Of a stretch of 64,000 nt of DNA, positions 26,904-37,536 are shown piece by piece. Position numbers and translations under genes: made by a program. Positions within the stretch are counted from its first letter, which is position 1; each line of letters begins with the position of its first letter. Source of the stretch: Lautropia mirabilis (GTDB lineage Bacteria; Pseudomonadota; Gammaproteobacteria; Burkholderiales; Burkholderiaceae_B); contig CAMCOS010000008.1 in assembly GCA_945876565.1 (NCBI GenBank), positions 27,273 to 91,272 on the forward strand. Direction: 5' to 3'. Under the pieces are notes generated by a model, which made no database searches, was not told the DNA's origin, and saw only the letters and a program-made list of their open reading frames with translations.

Positions 26904-28457
26904 ATGGCACTGCGGTCTACTCCAGCCTGGCAGACGTTTGCGCGGGCCATGCAGTCAGCACACGCTGATCCAGAGCAACTAAGAATCATTGAAGCAGGTC
27001 GGCTCACGCTTGACCTCAGCGCGCAACGAGATAGCCCCGACTTACGCCAAGCCGCCATCGGGCTATTGCAACAGGCGAAGTTCGAGCAGATTCGACAAGC
27101 TTTGTTTGACGGTGGCATTGTCAACCAATCGGAGAACCGCCCAGCACTGCACACCGCACTGCGAGGCGGCAATGCACCCGAAGCCGTACGAGCATTAATT
27201 GCCGAACAACTCGCCCGCATGAAGCACTTTGTAGACGACGCCAATACGCGCAACCGATACAGAAATGTCGTGCACCTAGGGATCGGTGGCAGTGACTGGG
27301 GGCCGCGCATGGTTTGGCACAGCCTATGTGGCGTGAACAACAGACGCACTCTTCGCTTTGCTGCCAACATTGACGCACACGCCATCAGCGCAGCGCTCGA
27401 TGGACTGGATCCGCGTGACACACTCGTGATCGTTGCTTCAAAGTCATTCACCACCACCGAGACCATGACCAATGCCCGAGAGGCGCTTCAGTGGTTAAAG
27501 AACGGTGGCATCAAAAAACCACTTGAACAAGTCGTGGCATTAACCGCCAATCCAAAGGCCGCCCTTGAGTTTGGTGTCAAACCCGAGCGGATTTTTGAGT
27601 TCTGGGACTGGGTAGGTGGACGATATTCGATCTGGTCAACCATCGGCTTACCAATTGCGTTGGGTCTGGGCTGGCGGGCATTCGAGGAACTGCTTGGGGG
27701 TGCTCATGAAATGGATCACCACTTCCAAAACGCCCCCATTGAAGACAACGCACCGGTTCAACTGGCACTGAACATGGTTGCCAACACCAGCGTGCTCGGT
27801 TTTACCTCGGAAGTCATTTGCCCATACGATGCGCGGCTGACAGAGTTTGTGCCGTGGCTGCAGCAGCTACAAATGGAATCCCTAGGCAAAGCCGTAGACC
27901 AGCAAGGCAACGCGATTGATGTTTCAGTGAGCCCCGCGGTCTGGGGAATGCCTGGCACCGACAGCCAGCACACTTTCTTTCAATGGTTGCATCAAAGCCA
28001 GGGCGGCGCGCCAGTCGATTTTATTGTGTGCCTGCAGCCTGATCATCAACTATTGGAGCACCATAAACAGCTGCTGGCCAACTGTCTGGCGCAACGCGCC
28101 GCCTTGTGGCGCGGCAGGTCATCTCAGGCGTCCTTCGAAGACCTCAAACAACGCCACCCGCAGCCTCATGCCCAATGGTTGGCAAAGCACTGCGTGCACC
28201 CTGGCGGGCGTCCTTCGACATTGATCGTGTTACCCAAGCTAGATGCCCATCGACTAGGCGCACTGCTCGCCTTGTATGAGCACAAGGTGTTTGTGGCTGG
28301 TCTGATTTGGGGCTTAAACCCATTTGATCAATGGGGCGTTGAGTTTGGCAAACACCTGGCACATCAATTAATGCAGAATGATCCAGAACAAACCAAGGAT
28401 TTTGATGCATCGACCAGACATTGGCTAAGCGCCATTGTTCAAGCCACCAAGAACTAG
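26904..28457 (+). CDS. pgi: Glucose-6-phosphate isomerase
   Basis: A 517-residue enzyme interconverting glucose-6-phosphate and fructose-6-phosphate. It shows HLGIGGSDWGPRMV, KSFTTTETMTNA, the family signature region VGGRYSIWSTIGLP, the catalytic Glu in QLQMESLGKAVD and the C-terminal NPFDQWGVEFGK. It is translated just after the phosphohexomutase and converges on the DUF1275 gene. Confidence 0.97.
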   Translation: MALRSTPAWQTFARAMQSAHADPEQLRIIEAGRLTLDLSAQRDSPDLRQAAIGLLQQAKFEQIRQALFDGGIVNQSENRPALHTALRGGNAPEAVRALIAEQLARMKHFVDDANTRNRYRNVVHLGIGGSDWGPRMVWHSLCGVNNRRTLRFAANIDAHAISAALDGLDPRDTLVIVASKSFTTTETMTNAREALQWLKNGGIKKPLEQVVALTANPKAALEFGVKPERIFEFWDWVGGRYSIWSTIGLPIALGLGWRAFEELLGGAHEMDHHFQNAPIEDNAPVQLALNMVANTSVLGFTSEVICPYDARLTEFVPWLQQLQMESLGKAVDQQGNAIDVSVSPAVWGMPGTDSQHTFFQWLHQSQGGAPVDFIVCLQPDHQLLEHHKQLLANCLAQRAALWRGRSSQASFEDLKQRHPQPHAQWLAKHCVHPGGRPSTLIVLPKLDAHRLGALLALYEHKVFVAGLIWGLNPFDQWGVEFGKHLAHQLMQNDPEQTKDFDASTRHWLSAIVQATKN

Positions 28458-28463
28458 GTCAAC

Positions 28464-29120
28464 TTACTTTGCAGTGGCGTTACCCGTCTGGCTGTTCAAT
28501 CCAGCAATAGCCAGCGTGGCTAAAGCGATCGCTAACAAAAAAGCAAGCCGAATATCCGTAGCAACTGCCCAAGCCCCGATCACGACGCCCAGTAAGAAAC
28601 CCAGCAGCGCAATAAACTTGTGCCAACTTATCCCACCCCGCCCGACCTGCATTGGGTAGTCCGCCAGGAAACTGGTAAGGGTCGATGTCATGACGTTGGT
28701 GGTAATCGTCACGCGTTTCGCAAGGTACAACACCGCACTCTGAAAACCCATGTATAGCGCAGACAATGCAACGACTAGCCATCCTGCAACCGAGCCTGCC
28801 TTGACCGGGATGACCCAGACAATCAGTGTTGCTGCGGCAAGCATCCACCACGCTAGCCACAGGCCTCGGTGGCATGACCCGTCAAGACCTCGGATCTTAA
28901 GCATCACCCCCGCCAAAACAGCACCCAATGAATAGCCGATCAATGGGTAGAGAAACACAGCAGCTTGCACATCGCTCGATAAGCCACCCAATGACACGCC
29001 CATCAGTATCAAATTGCCCGTCATCAAACCAGCAAATGTGCCGCCTAGCGCCACAAAGCAAATCGCATCTACGATGCCACACACCACACAAATCAAAATG
29101 CCACTCACATTCGTTGACAT
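28464..29120 (-). CDS. DUF1275 (YoaK-type) membrane protein
   Basis: A 218-residue inner-membrane protein with about six membrane segments. Its start, GIVDAICFVALGGTFAGLMTGNLILMG, is the hallmark of DUF1275/YoaK. No transport substrate or enzymatic role is established for the family. ATG 29120 was preferred to the GTG 6 bp upstream. A broken porin gene lies immediately upstream. Confidence 0.85.
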   Translation of the reverse strand: MSTNVSGILICVVCGIVDAICFVALGGTFAGLMTGNLILMGVSLGGLSSDVQAAVFLYPLIGYSLGAVLAGVMLKIRGLDGSCHRGLWLAWWMLAAATLIVWVIPVKAGSVAGWLVVALSALYMGFQSAVLYLAKRVTITTNVMTSTLTSFLADYPMQVGRGGISWHKFIALLGFLLGVVIGAWAVATDIRLAFLLAIALATLAIAGLNSQTGNATAK

Positions 29121-29137
29121 GACCACTCTGCGCAGAC

Positions 29138-29697
29138 TTAAAAGGTGTAGGCCAGACCCATGCCGGCAACTTGGCTACGGGCAGTGCGCACCATCGCCTA
29201 GTTGTTCGCGATCGACGCATAGACATAAGCCGTTACATATGACGATATCGCATTTAAAAACGCGACACTAAGAACTTGCTGTGTCGCGGTCTGACCTGAA
29301 GCCGCGAGCGCGCCGCGTGGCTGCATGGCCTGCCATGAGAGGCTCGCTGTCCAGCTCTGACATAGTGGCACGGTAGCACCAAGGAATACAGATCTCGCGT
29401 TGTAGCCGTCTTGAAATCAGATCAGAGAATCAGGCGTTGTTATCCCCAATCCGCGATCGGACTATGCTGAGCCAGGCAATTGGCCATCAAAAGCGCCATT
29501 TGAACTTTCACCAAGAATCAACGAGACGGCCGCAAGCTTCAAGTCATAGCGAGTACCTGCTAACCAAGCGCTTGGCCCTTTGTAGTTCAAACCTGTCGGT
29601 GTTGTCGCTGGTGCAATCGCTTGATCATAGGCAGCCGCCAAAACCAGACCGCCACGCTCACTAATATCAAGTCGGTCGTTTCTGGCAGCACGCACAT
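29138..29697 (-). pseudogene. Gram-negative porin pseudogene (C-terminal part)
   Basis: The minus strand ends with a classic porin C-terminus, RTARSQVAGMGLAYTF, closing in a terminal phenylalanine. A TAG stop interrupts just before it (ANN-stop-AMVRTARS). Upstream in another frame an open stretch carries NDRLDISERGGLVLAAAYDQ and GTRYDLKLAAVSLILGE, typical porin strands. The signal peptide and N-terminal half are missing; instead a terminator hairpin abuts the fragment. At least one nonsense mutation, a frameshift and a 5' deletion are needed. Confidence 0.75.
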
Positions 29698-29731
29698 AAA
29701 AAAAAGGCCCGAGACCTAATGGTATCGGGCC
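29698..29731 (-). terminator. Rho-independent terminator
   Basis: GGCCCGATACC pairs with GGTCTCGGGCC around an ATTA loop (one mismatch) and is followed on the minus strand by T8. It lies about 310 bp past coq7 and directly before the porin remnant. It may end the coq7 transcript or belong to a deleted gene. The stretch 29732-30038 shows no gene. Confidence 0.8.
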
Positions 29732-30038
29732 AAATCCACCAAAGGAGGAGGGTGGAGGAGACAATCTTGCCGAGTCGCTCTCGGACTTGCGTAACCTAGC
29801 AGTATCAGACGCAATCAAGCGATATCAGACGAAATCAGCCGAAATTTTTTGCCGGTTTCTTGATGTGGCTTATTCGGGAAACTACCAACACTGGTACGGT
29901 TTAGCGACACACTGCTGAACTATACCAGAAAATTTGTGCGATGCAAGATAATTTCACCGATCCCCTATGAAGAGAGGGGGAAATGAAGTCAAAGCATCAC
30001 CACTCAAGCCTAAGTTTTAAGAATTTTATTTTGTAGAA

Positions 30039-30710
30039 CTAAATGTAGTAAGCACTTTTAGTCATAACTTTAGATATTAATTTCATAACGCTTGGTATCG
30101 GAAACGGTAGTTCAACACCACCATGTCGCTGCGCAGTTCGCCGATGCTCAATCTCATCATCGCGCATCTGCGTGATGATCTTACGTGAACGCTCATCGCC
30201 CTGTGGCAGCAACTTCAAGTGATCATTTAAATGAGCCTCCACCTGGCGCTCTGTTTCAGCCATGAAGCCCAGGTTGTAACGCTCACCAGCACGGCTGGCG
30301 ATAAGCCCAAGCGCAAACGAACCGGCGTACCAGACTGGATTGAAGAGGCTCACCCTGCTGTTGACCTCTTTTAGGCGATCCTGGCACCAAACCAAATGAT
30401 CAACCTCTTCGCGCGCGGCCTTGCGCAACAGCGCTTTGGTCTGCTCCCGCTCCACCGCCAAGGCCTGACCACGATACAAAGCTTGCGCACAAACTTCGCC
30501 GACATGATTAATACGCATTAATCCAGCCACATGACGCTGTTGCGGTGGCGTCAGTGACTCAGGCGCCTCGCTCGAGATGCGCCCAGCGGGGTTGGGCCTA
30601 GAGGCAACGGCTGCACCAGACAAGACCTGCAAGGCCACGGACGCCTCACCAATGATCTGATCGAGCAAGCCCTCGCTGCGGCGCATGAGACGTCGGTTCA
30701 ATGTCGTCAT
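30039..30710 (-). CDS. coq7: Demethoxyubiquinone hydroxylase Coq7
   Basis: A 223-residue membrane-bound di-iron enzyme for the last hydroxylation in ubiquinone synthesis. The ferritin-like helices carry the iron ligands in EVCAQALYRGQ, REEVDHLVW, ETERQVEAHLND and DDEIEHRRTA. The N-terminal extension before the first helix is normal for betaproteobacteria. It is divergent from osmC across a 14-bp tandem repeat. Confidence 0.95.
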   Translation of the reverse strand: MTTLNRRLMRRSEGLLDQIIGEASVALQVLSGAAVASRPNPAGRISSEAPESLTPPQQRHVAGLMRINHVGEVCAQALYRGQALAVEREQTKALLRKAAREEVDHLVWCQDRLKEVNSRVSLFNPVWYAGSFALGLIASRAGERYNLGFMAETERQVEAHLNDHLKLLPQGDERSRKIITQMRDDEIEHRRTAQRHGGVELPFPIPSVMKLISKVMTKSAYYI

Positions 30711-30867
30711 AATTCTTGGCTTCCTGTATCTTGAGTTTGCTGTGCAAAATTATCGACTCGGCGCTGCAATGCCACCTCGATATGACCAGTGCCCAAGGCA
30801 TAATCGCCAGCCAATGATTACCCGATCTCATTTTAGTCGCCGACTGACTAGCAACCAAGCTTAACCC

Positions 30868-30960
30868 CGACACCTTTACCTCGACACCTTTACCTCGACA
30901 CCTTTACCCCGACACCTTTACCTCGACACCTTTACCTCGACACCTTTACCTCGACATCCC
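30868..30960. repeat. 14-bp tandem repeat, six full copies plus a partial
   Basis: The unit CGACACCTTTACCT repeats perfectly from 30868 to 30951 except for one base in copy 3 (ending CCC), then breaks off as CGACATCCC. It occupies the intergenic region between divergent coq7 and osmC, ending 57 bp before the osmC start. Copy number is likely to vary between strains. Confidence 0.9.
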
Positions 30961-31016
30961 ACCGCCTCAAAAGGCTATCATTGATGACATTACAAAAGCT
31001 TTCAGGAAGATCAAAC

Positions 31017-31460
31017 ATGCAGTGCACAGTTCAATGGGGCGGCCCCGATGGCATGCTGTTCATCGGAAAGACTGGAACAGGCCACATCGCCGCCATGGAT
31101 GGGGCGCCAGACGGTGGTGGCCACAACTTGGCACCGAGACCCATGGAAATGGTGCTGCTCGGCACAGGTGGGTGCACCGCATACGACGTTGTGCTGATCC
31201 TCAAGCGCGGACGTCATACAGTCACCGGCTGCGACGTGGCATTAAGCGCCGAGCGCGCGCAGACCGACCCAAAAGTATTCACAAAAATCCACTTTGCTTT
31301 TACCGTGAGCGGTCACGGCCTGACTCAACAGGCAGTCGAGCGCGCGGTCAAGTTGTCCCACGAGAAATATTGCTCGGCGTCCGCCATGCTCGCCGGCACC
31401 GCTGAAATGACTTGGTCAGTAGAAATCCTCGACAGCAAGCAACCGCTGGTAAGCGAGTAG
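31017..31460 (+). CDS. OsmC/Ohr-family thiol peroxidase-like protein
   Basis: A 147-residue alpha/beta protein of the OsmC family, which reduces organic hydroperoxides with a cysteine pair. Both cysteines are present, in [10 protein letters not shown] and [13 protein letters not shown] 31017 has an AGGAAGA site, which an earlier in-frame ATG lacks. It is close to the YhfA branch of the family. thyA begins 5 bp after its stop, so osmC, thyA and folA probably share a transcript. Confidence 0.9.
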   Translation: MQCTVQWGGPDGMLFIGKTGTGHIAAMDGAPDGGGHNLAPRPMEMVLLGTGGCTAYDVVLILKRGRHTVTGCDVALSAERAQTDPKVFTKIHFAFTVSGHGLTQQAVERAVKLSHEKYCSASAMLAGTAEMTWSVEILDSKQPLVSE

Positions 31461-31465
31461 GCGCA

Positions 31466-32260
31466 ATGAACCAGTATGAAACGCTCATGCGCCATGTCTA
31501 TGAAAATGGCCTCGATAAGTCCGACCGCACCGGCACCGGCACACGCTCCCTATTTGGTCACCAAATGCGGTTTGATCTCTCCAAAGGCTTCCCGCTAGTA
31601 ACCACAAAGAAATTGCACACCCGCAGTATCTTTGTCGAGTTGCTATGGTTTTTACGTGGTGACTCAAACGTCAAATGGCTACAAGACCGCAACGTAACCA
31701 TCTGGGATGAATGGGCCAAGGCTGATGGTGACCTCGGACCGATATATGGCGTGCAATGGCGATCATGGCCTGCGCCTGATGGCAATCAGATTGATCAAAT
31801 CAGCCAGGTCGTCGAACAAATTAAAACCAACCCTGATTCGCGTCGCCTGATTGTCTCGGCCTGGAACGTCGGCTTGATCCCGGAGATGGCTCTGCCGCCC
31901 TGTCATGCTTTTTTTCAGTTTTACGTGGCTCAAGGCAGACTGTCGTGCCAGCTTTATCAGCGCAGTGCCGATATTTTTCTGGGTGTGCCATTTAACATTG
32001 CCAGCTACGCCTTGCTTACACACATGATCGCGCAGCAAACCGACCTAGAGGTTGGCGATTTCATCTGGACTGGCGGTGATTGCCACCTCTACAACAACCA
32101 CTTCGAACAAGTGCAGCTGCAGCTTGCCAGAGAGCCCTACCCATACCCAACTCTAACAATCACCAGAAAACCCTCGAGTATTTTTGATTACGAACTCGAG
32201 GACTTCATGATCGAGAATTACCAGTTCCACCCTCATATCAAGGCACCAGTGGCAGTATGA
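31466..32260 (+). CDS. thyA: Thymidylate synthase
   Basis: A 264-residue enzyme converting dUMP to dTMP with methylenetetrahydrofolate. It has the [12 protein letters not shown] start, the nucleophile in [13 protein letters not shown], the RRLIVSAWN phosphate-binding segment and [20 protein letters not shown]. The length equals E. coli ThyA. It overlaps folA by 4 bp (ATGA), a natural coupling because ThyA produces the dihydrofolate that FolA recycles. Confidence 0.97.
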   Translation: MNQYETLMRHVYENGLDKSDRTGTGTRSLFGHQMRFDLSKGFPLVTTKKLHTRSIFVELLWFLRGDSNVKWLQDRNVTIWDEWAKADGDLGPIYGVQWRSWPAPDGNQIDQISQVVEQIKTNPDSRRLIVSAWNVGLIPEMALPPCHAFFQFYVAQGRLSCQLYQRSADIFLGVPFNIASYALLTHMIAQQTDLEVGDFIWTGGDCHLYNNHFEQVQLQLAREPYPYPTLTITRKPSSIFDYELEDFMIENYQFHPHIKAPVAV

Positions 32261-32742
32261 CCGTCGTTTCATTAATCGTGGCCTACAGCCGTAATCGGGT
32301 CATTGGCAAAGACAACCAGTTACCGTGGAAGCTCCCGGCCGATCTGGCTCACTTCAAACGTCAAACGCTGGGCAAGCCCATCATCATGGGCAAAAAAACT
32401 TGGGTATCGCTTGGTCGCCCACTGCCGGGACGGCTAAACATTGTGGTCAGCCGTTCCGGTGTTGGTGACTTCACAGGCGCCCAGCTCGTGGACTCGATTG
32501 ACAGCGCATTTGCACTCGCGAGCAACGTTCCAGAGGTTTGCATCATCGGTGGTGCTCAACTGTATAAAGATTCGCTAGAACGCGTGGATCGGATTATTGC
32601 CACGGAAATTGACATCGAGATAGACGGTGATGCATTTTTCCCGGCATTAGACCCAAAAATTTGGGTTGAGACTGATCGCCAGTCTCAACCCCCAGATAAT
32701 AACCTTCGCTACGACTTCGTTGAGTACCGCCGCAAGCCTTAA
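32257..32742 (+). CDS. folA: Dihydrofolate reductase
   Basis: A 161-residue enzyme reducing dihydrofolate to tetrahydrofolate with NADPH. It shows [25 protein letters not shown] with the catalytic aspartate, the NADPH-binding [15 protein letters not shown] and [12 protein letters not shown]. Its start overlaps the thyA stop, and its end overlaps the convergent gcvP gene by 4 bp. Confidence 0.97.
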   Translation: MTVVSLIVAYSRNRVIGKDNQLPWKLPADLAHFKRQTLGKPIIMGKKTWVSLGRPLPGRLNIVVSRSGVGDFTGAQLVDSIDSAFALASNVPEVCIIGGAQLYKDSLERVDRIIATEIDIEIDGDAFFPALDPKIWVETDRQSQPPDNNLRYDFVEYRRKP

Positions 32743-35615
32743 TTGACTTGCGCGTATTCACTAACGGGTGGGCATGCACACACCAGATTGCGATCACCCC
32801 ACGCATTATCAACCCGGGCAACCGGCGGCCAGTATTTGCTTTGCACCAAGCTTGCCACAGGAAACCCTGCTTCTTGTCGGCTGTAGTCATGATGCCAGTG
32901 CGCTGCCATCAACATGTGCGCTGTATGCGGCGCATTCTTGAGCACATTGTCGTTGGGATCGCGTTGGCCTTTGGCAACCTGCTCAATTTCATGGCGAATG
33001 GAAATCATGGCATCGACAAAACGGTCAAGTTCAGCCAGTCCTTCAGACTCAGTCGGCTCAACCATTAAGGTGCCAGCCACAGGAAATGACATGGTCGGGG
33101 CATGAAAACCATAATCCATCAATCGCTTGGCGATGTCTTCGGCTGAAATACCTGTCTCATCCTTGATTGGGCGCAGATCCAGAATGCACTCATGCGCGAT
33201 GCGCCCGCCCTTACCTGTGTAGAGAATGGGGTAATAGGGCGCCAGGCGAGTCGCCACATAATTGGCATTCAAAATCGCCACCTCGGTTGCCTCGCGCAAG
33301 CCCTCAGGCCCCATCAACAGGATATAGGCCATCGAGATCGGCAGAATGCTGGCTGAGCCATAAGGGGCAGCACTAACCGGGCCCACAGGGGCATCTGACG
33401 GTAACCGTCCGCTGGTTTGCACCACGCCCGGCAAGAACGGCGCCAGGTGAGCACGACAAGCCACAGGACCCACGCCCGGTCCGCCACCACCGTGAGGAAT
33501 ACAAAAGGTCTTGTGCAGATTCAAGTGGGAAACGTCTGAACCAAACTTGCCTGGCTGAGCAACACCAACCATCGCGTTCATGTTGGCGCCATCCATGTAA
33601 ACCTGGCCACCCGCCGCATGCACGAGCTCACAAATCTCGGTGATTGCCTCTTCGAACACACCATGCGTGGATGGATAAGTCACCATCAAGGCAGCAACCC
33701 GATCGCCAGCCTCAGCAATACATTGCTTCAGGTGATCAACGTCGACGTTGCCCAGCGAGTCAGCACGAACCACCACCACATCCATGCCAACCATGTTGGC
33801 TGAGGCTGGGTTGGTGCCATGGGCAGACTCGGGGATCAAACATACATTGCGGTGGTGGTCGCCGCGTGAACGGTGATAGGCACGAATGGCCAGCAGACCT
33901 GCGTACTCGCCCTGGGCACCAGAGTTAGGCTGCAAGCTGACCGCGTCATAACCCGTGATTTCACACAGGTACGCCGATAAACGATCGATCAAGACCTGAT
34001 ACCCTTTGGTCTGATTAGCAGGCGCCAATGGGTGCATATTGGCAAACTCAGGCCAGGTGACCGGAATCATTTCGACCGTGGCATTGAGCTTCATGGTGCA
34101 TGAACCCAGCGGTATCATGGTGCGATCGAGTGCCAGATCCTTATCGCTAAGCCGACGCAGATAACGCAGCATATCGGTCTCAGACTGAATGCTAGAGAAC
34201 ACCTCGTGCGTGAGAGTCTCACCTTGACGAGCGACCAAACAGGAAATGCCTGGCAATTCGTCACCTTCAGGCCAGACTGCTTGAGCCTGCTTGCCAAACA
34301 CTGAAGCAAACACTGCCAACAACCCCCTGACGTCATCGTCCCGAACGGTTTCATCCAGTGAAAGCGCAAGCTCATGCTGGCTAACCTGGCGAAAGTTCAT
34401 GCCCGCTTTTTCTGCGGCGGCATGCACCGCTGCAGTTTTATCGCCTGTTTGAATAAGCAGCGTGTCAAAGAACCCCTGGTTGACCACGTTCAGGCCCAGT
34501 TGCTCAAGCCCGGCCCGCACAGCAGCGCAGTGCTGATGAACACGACGCGCAATGGCCTTCAGGCCAGCGGGACCATGCCACAACGCATACATGCTAGCCA
34601 TAACCGCCAACAACACCTGCGCCGTACAGATATTGGATGTCGCCTTCTCACGGCGGATGTGCTGCTCGCGCGTCTGCAAAGCCAGGCGCAAGGCTGGATT
34701 GCCCATGGCGTCGCGCGATACGCCCACCAGACGACCCGGCATGTGACGCTTGAACGCATCCTTGCAACTCATAAACGCAGCGTGCGGACCGCCAAATCCC
34801 ATGGGCACACCAAATCGCTGTGCCGAGCCGATGGCGATATCAGCCCCCCAGTTGCCAGGCGCTTCTAGCAAAGTGAGCGCCAACAAATCAGTGGCGCATA
34901 CCACCACACCATCCTGTGCATGAATCTCTTGGGTCAGTGCACGGTAGTCGACCACATCCCCAAACGTGTGCGGGTACTGCAGCAGCACGCCGAAGCATGA
35001 CGGGACGCCCGAGGCCTCATTGGCCATGACCAACTCAATACCCAGACCCTCGGCACGCGTCTTGACCACCTCAATGGTTTGCGGATGGCAGTTAATCGAC
35101 ACAAAAAATGGACGGTCCTTGTGTCGGGTCACCCGCCACGCCAGCGTCATGGCCTCAGCAGCTGCCGTACCCTCATCAAGCAGTGACGCATTGGCGATAT
35201 CAAGACCCGTCAAATCGGCAACCATGGTCTGGAAATTCAGGATGGCTTGAAGCCTGCCCTGAGCAATTTCGGGCTGATAAGGCGTGTAAGCCGTGTACCA
35301 AGCCGGGTTCTCCAGAATATTGCGCAAGATAACATTGGGTGTGTGAGTGCCGTAGTAGCCCTGCCCGATATAGCTGCGCATCACCTGATTCTGGCTGGCA
35401 ATTTGCTTGAGTTCGGCCAAAACAGCTGGCTCATCCTTTGGGGCCGGCAAATCCAGCAAACCAGATAGGTGGATGTCGGTTGGCACCACGGTACGCATAA
35501 GCGTCTGTACGCTATCCACACCAATGGTTGCGAGCATCTTCTGGCGGTCAGTTTGGCCAGGGCCAATATGGCGCGCGATGAAGGCGCCAGCTGTATCGGT
35601 CGTCGGTGATGTCAT
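32739..35615 (-). CDS. gcvP: Glycine dehydrogenase (decarboxylating), P protein
   Basis: A 958-residue homodimeric-type P protein that decarboxylates glycine and passes the aminomethyl group to lipoyl-GcvH. It has two related halves; the PLP lysine lies in the C-terminal half ([18 protein letters not shown]). N-terminal features ([26 protein letters not shown]) and length are standard. It is the last gene of gcvT-gcvH-gcvP, under the glycine riboswitch upstream of gcvT. Confidence 0.98.
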   Translation of the reverse strand: MTSPTTDTAGAFIARHIGPGQTDRQKMLATIGVDSVQTLMRTVVPTDIHLSGLLDLPAPKDEPAVLAELKQIASQNQVMRSYIGQGYYGTHTPNVILRNILENPAWYTAYTPYQPEIAQGRLQAILNFQTMVADLTGLDIANASLLDEGTAAAEAMTLAWRVTRHKDRPFFVSINCHPQTIEVVKTRAEGLGIELVMANEASGVPSCFGVLLQYPHTFGDVVDYRALTQEIHAQDGVVVCATDLLALTLLEAPGNWGADIAIGSAQRFGVPMGFGGPHAAFMSCKDAFKRHMPGRLVGVSRDAMGNPALRLALQTREQHIRREKATSNICTAQVLLAVMASMYALWHGPAGLKAIARRVHQHCAAVRAGLEQLGLNVVNQGFFDTLLIQTGDKTAAVHAAAEKAGMNFRQVSQHELALSLDETVRDDDVRGLLAVFASVFGKQAQAVWPEGDELPGISCLVARQGETLTHEVFSSIQSETDMLRYLRRLSDKDLALDRTMIPLGSCTMKLNATVEMIPVTWPEFANMHPLAPANQTKGYQVLIDRLSAYLCEITGYDAVSLQPNSGAQGEYAGLLAIRAYHRSRGDHHRNVCLIPESAHGTNPASANMVGMDVVVVRADSLGNVDVDHLKQCIAEAGDRVAALMVTYPSTHGVFEEAITEICELVHAAGGQVYMDGANMNAMVGVAQPGKFGSDVSHLNLHKTFCIPHGGGGPGVGPVACRAHLAPFLPGVVQTSGRLPSDAPVGPVSAAPYGSASILPISMAYILLMGPEGLREATEVAILNANYVATRLAPYYPILYTGKGGRIAHECILDLRPIKDETGISAEDIAKRLMDYGFHAPTMSFPVAGTLMVEPTESEGLAELDRFVDAMISIRHEIEQVAKGQRDPNDNVLKNAPHTAHMLMAAHWHHDYSRQEAGFPVASLVQSKYWPPVARVDNAWGDRNLVCACPPVSEYAQVN

Positions 35616-35618
35616 GAT

Positions 35619-35999
35619 TTAACCCGCGTCAACAACCGCCTGATAAGCGGCAGCGTCAAGCAACCCGTCAATATCTGTCATGTTGACTGGCTTGAATTTA
35701 TAAATCCAGGTGCCATAGGGGTCACCGTTGATACTTTCCGGCGCGTCGTTCAAAGAACCGTTAAATTCCACCACTTCGCCATCCATGGGCGCATAGATGT
35801 CTGAGGCGGCTTTGACTGACTCCACCACACCGGCCGTTTCACCGGCCTTGAGCTTGGCGCCCACACGGACATCCCCGACAAACACCAGGTCACCCAATTG
35901 ATCCTGCGCCGTGTCAGTAATGCCGACTAGCAGAAGGTCTCCTTGAGGAAGAATCCACTCATGAGAGGAGACATATTTACGATCGTTCGGAATGCTCAT
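35619..35999 (-). CDS. gcvH: Glycine cleavage system H protein
   Basis: A 126-residue lipoyl carrier protein that shuttles the aminomethyl intermediate among P, T and L proteins. The lipoylated lysine lies in GVVESVKAASDIYAP. Length and the N-terminal KYVSSHEWI are typical. It lies 3 bp before gcvP and 38 bp after gcvT. Confidence 0.97.
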   Translation of the reverse strand: MSIPNDRKYVSSHEWILPQGDLLLVGITDTAQDQLGDLVFVGDVRVGAKLKAGETAGVVESVKAASDIYAPMDGEVVEFNGSLNDAPESINGDPYGTWIYKFKPVNMTDIDGLLDAAAYQAVVDAG

Positions 36000-36037
36000 T
36001 CAATTCTCCGCAAACACTGCTTGATTAAACACATTTC

Positions 36038-37129
36038 TTATTCCACGGCTTTGCCGTGACGCACAAAAGGTAGCTGGCAAACCTTAGCTGGAACTGACTT
36101 TCCACGGATTTGTACGTCAACAGCCTCGCCAACCGATACACCGTCGGGAAGTCTGGCCATCGCAATAGAAACGCCTAAGGTCGGCGACATGGTGCCGCTG
36201 GTGATTGCACCATCGCCATGGGCCGTTTTAACCACCATGCGCGCGCGCATGACGCCTTTTTCCTGGAGCTTGAGTCCCAGCATCTGGCCAGTAGCCGCAA
36301 ACTCACCAATCGCTTTGCGCCCCACAAAATCCCGTTGCCCATCTGCCAAGGCAACCGTCCAGCTCAACCCAGCCTGGGCAGGCGTGGTCAGGGCATCCAT
36401 GTCCTGACCATACAGATTCATGCCAGCTTCCAGACGCAAAGTATCGCGCGCGCCAAGGCCACAGGGCTTGACGCCAGCAGCCGATAAAGCGTTCCATAAC
36501 GCCACCACATCAACAGCCGGCAACATGATCTCCACACCGTCTTCGCCGGTGTAGCCCGTGCGCGCCACCACCGCTTCGCCAAAAACAACGGCAGAAAAAG
36601 GCTTGGCCTCAAACATTGCTGCCGACCACTGAGCGCGTACCTCACCTAGCACAGGAATAGCGTTGGGCCCTTGCACCGCCAACATGGCCAGATCGCTACG
36701 CGGCGTGATCGTCACATTAAACGATTTGGCGCTGACCACTCGGCGCATCCAGGCGATATCTGCTTCAGCGCAGGCGGCATTGACCACCAAGCGCCACTGG
36801 TCATCAGCAAAATAGTAGGCAATCAGGTCATCAATGATGCCCCCCTGCGGGTTCAGCATACAGCTGTACAGAGCACGCCCTGCTTGCTTGAGCTTGTTGA
36901 CGTCATTGGCCAATAAGTAGCGCAAAAATTCGTGTGACTGTGGGCCTGAAATATCAACGCTGCACATATGGGATACATCGAACATGCCAGCGGACTGTCG
37001 AACCGCGTGATGCTCCTCGATTTGTGAGCCATAGTGCAAGGGCATTTCCCAGCCCCCAAAATCGACTAGGCGTGCGTTGGCCGTTACATGGGCATCGTAC
37101 AGGGGGGTTCTATGCAAGCTAGCGGACAT
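36038..37129 (-). CDS. gcvT: Aminomethyltransferase, glycine cleavage T protein
   Basis: A 363-residue folate-dependent enzyme that releases ammonia and makes methylenetetrahydrofolate. It shows LYDAHVTANARLVDFGGWEMP, GMFDVSHM, RTGYTGEDGVEIMLP and the C-terminal barrel. It is the first gene of the gcvTHP operon and sits directly behind the tandem glycine riboswitch. No L protein gene is near; it is usually shared with other complexes. Confidence 0.97.
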   Translation of the reverse strand: MSASLHRTPLYDAHVTANARLVDFGGWEMPLHYGSQIEEHHAVRQSAGMFDVSHMCSVDISGPQSHEFLRYLLANDVNKLKQAGRALYSCMLNPQGGIIDDLIAYYFADDQWRLVVNAACAEADIAWMRRVVSAKSFNVTITPRSDLAMLAVQGPNAIPVLGEVRAQWSAAMFEAKPFSAVVFGEAVVARTGYTGEDGVEIMLPAVDVVALWNALSAAGVKPCGLGARDTLRLEAGMNLYGQDMDALTTPAQAGLSWTVALADGQRDFVGRKAIGEFAATGQMLGLKLQEKGVMRARMVVKTAHGDGAITSGTMSPTLGVSIAMARLPDGVSVGEAVDVQIRGKSVPAKVCQLPFVRHGKAVE

Positions 37130-37211
37130 TCAGGCACTCCAGTGACATGTTGGGGCGTAGCAGTTCGACACGGTTCGTAACAGTGACTTCAAACTCATCG
37201 TACGATCCGCC

Positions 37212-37403
37212 CCTCTGTCCTTTTGCCTGAGAGTTGTCTGGTCAAGTAACCAGGTGCACCTTCGGCGCCTGCCGCAAGCGAGCGGCAAGTCTCTCCAGAG
37301 CGCTGTGTCGCCGACGAGGCGCAACCCCACGCAGTATGTTTTGCCTGAGCGATTCTGGGCGAATTGCGCCTTCGGCGGTGTCTTGCAGACACTCTCTCCC
37401 ACA
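37212..37403 (-). promoter_or_regulatory. Tandem glycine riboswitch (gcvT element)
   Basis: Two aptamers lie in series on the minus strand. The first (about 37403-37338) has GGAGAGAG, GCCGAAGGCGCAA and CTCAGGCAAAA. The second (about 37305-37212) has CTGGAGAGAC, GCGCCGAAGGTGCA and CTCTCAGGCAAAAGGACAGA. This two-aptamer layout is the classic glycine riboswitch and lies 80 bp before gcvT. In this setting it normally turns the operon on when glycine is plentiful. Confidence 0.95.
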
Positions 37404-37536
37404 CGGGGTATTCACAAACATGCGTAGATTACTCGGAAAACCCGCCCAAGGACAATAAAAAGCCGCTATGGATCTGGTTAATGAAGACTAAATCACCACA
37501 CACGTCTGCAGCCTGGTGGTGCAAACACGCCAATCT

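Noticed and set aside
30868..30960. Short regular repeats that might be a CRISPR array
   Set aside because: The 14-bp units are directly abutting with no spacers and there are no cas genes.
34374..34868. A 164-codon frame antisense to gcvP
   Set aside because: gcvP is complete and strongly conserved on the other strand; the antisense frame is a by-product of its codon use.
37212..37403. Highly structured leader as a possible novel RNA
   Set aside because: It matches the known tandem glycine riboswitch in both aptamers and sits before gcvT.
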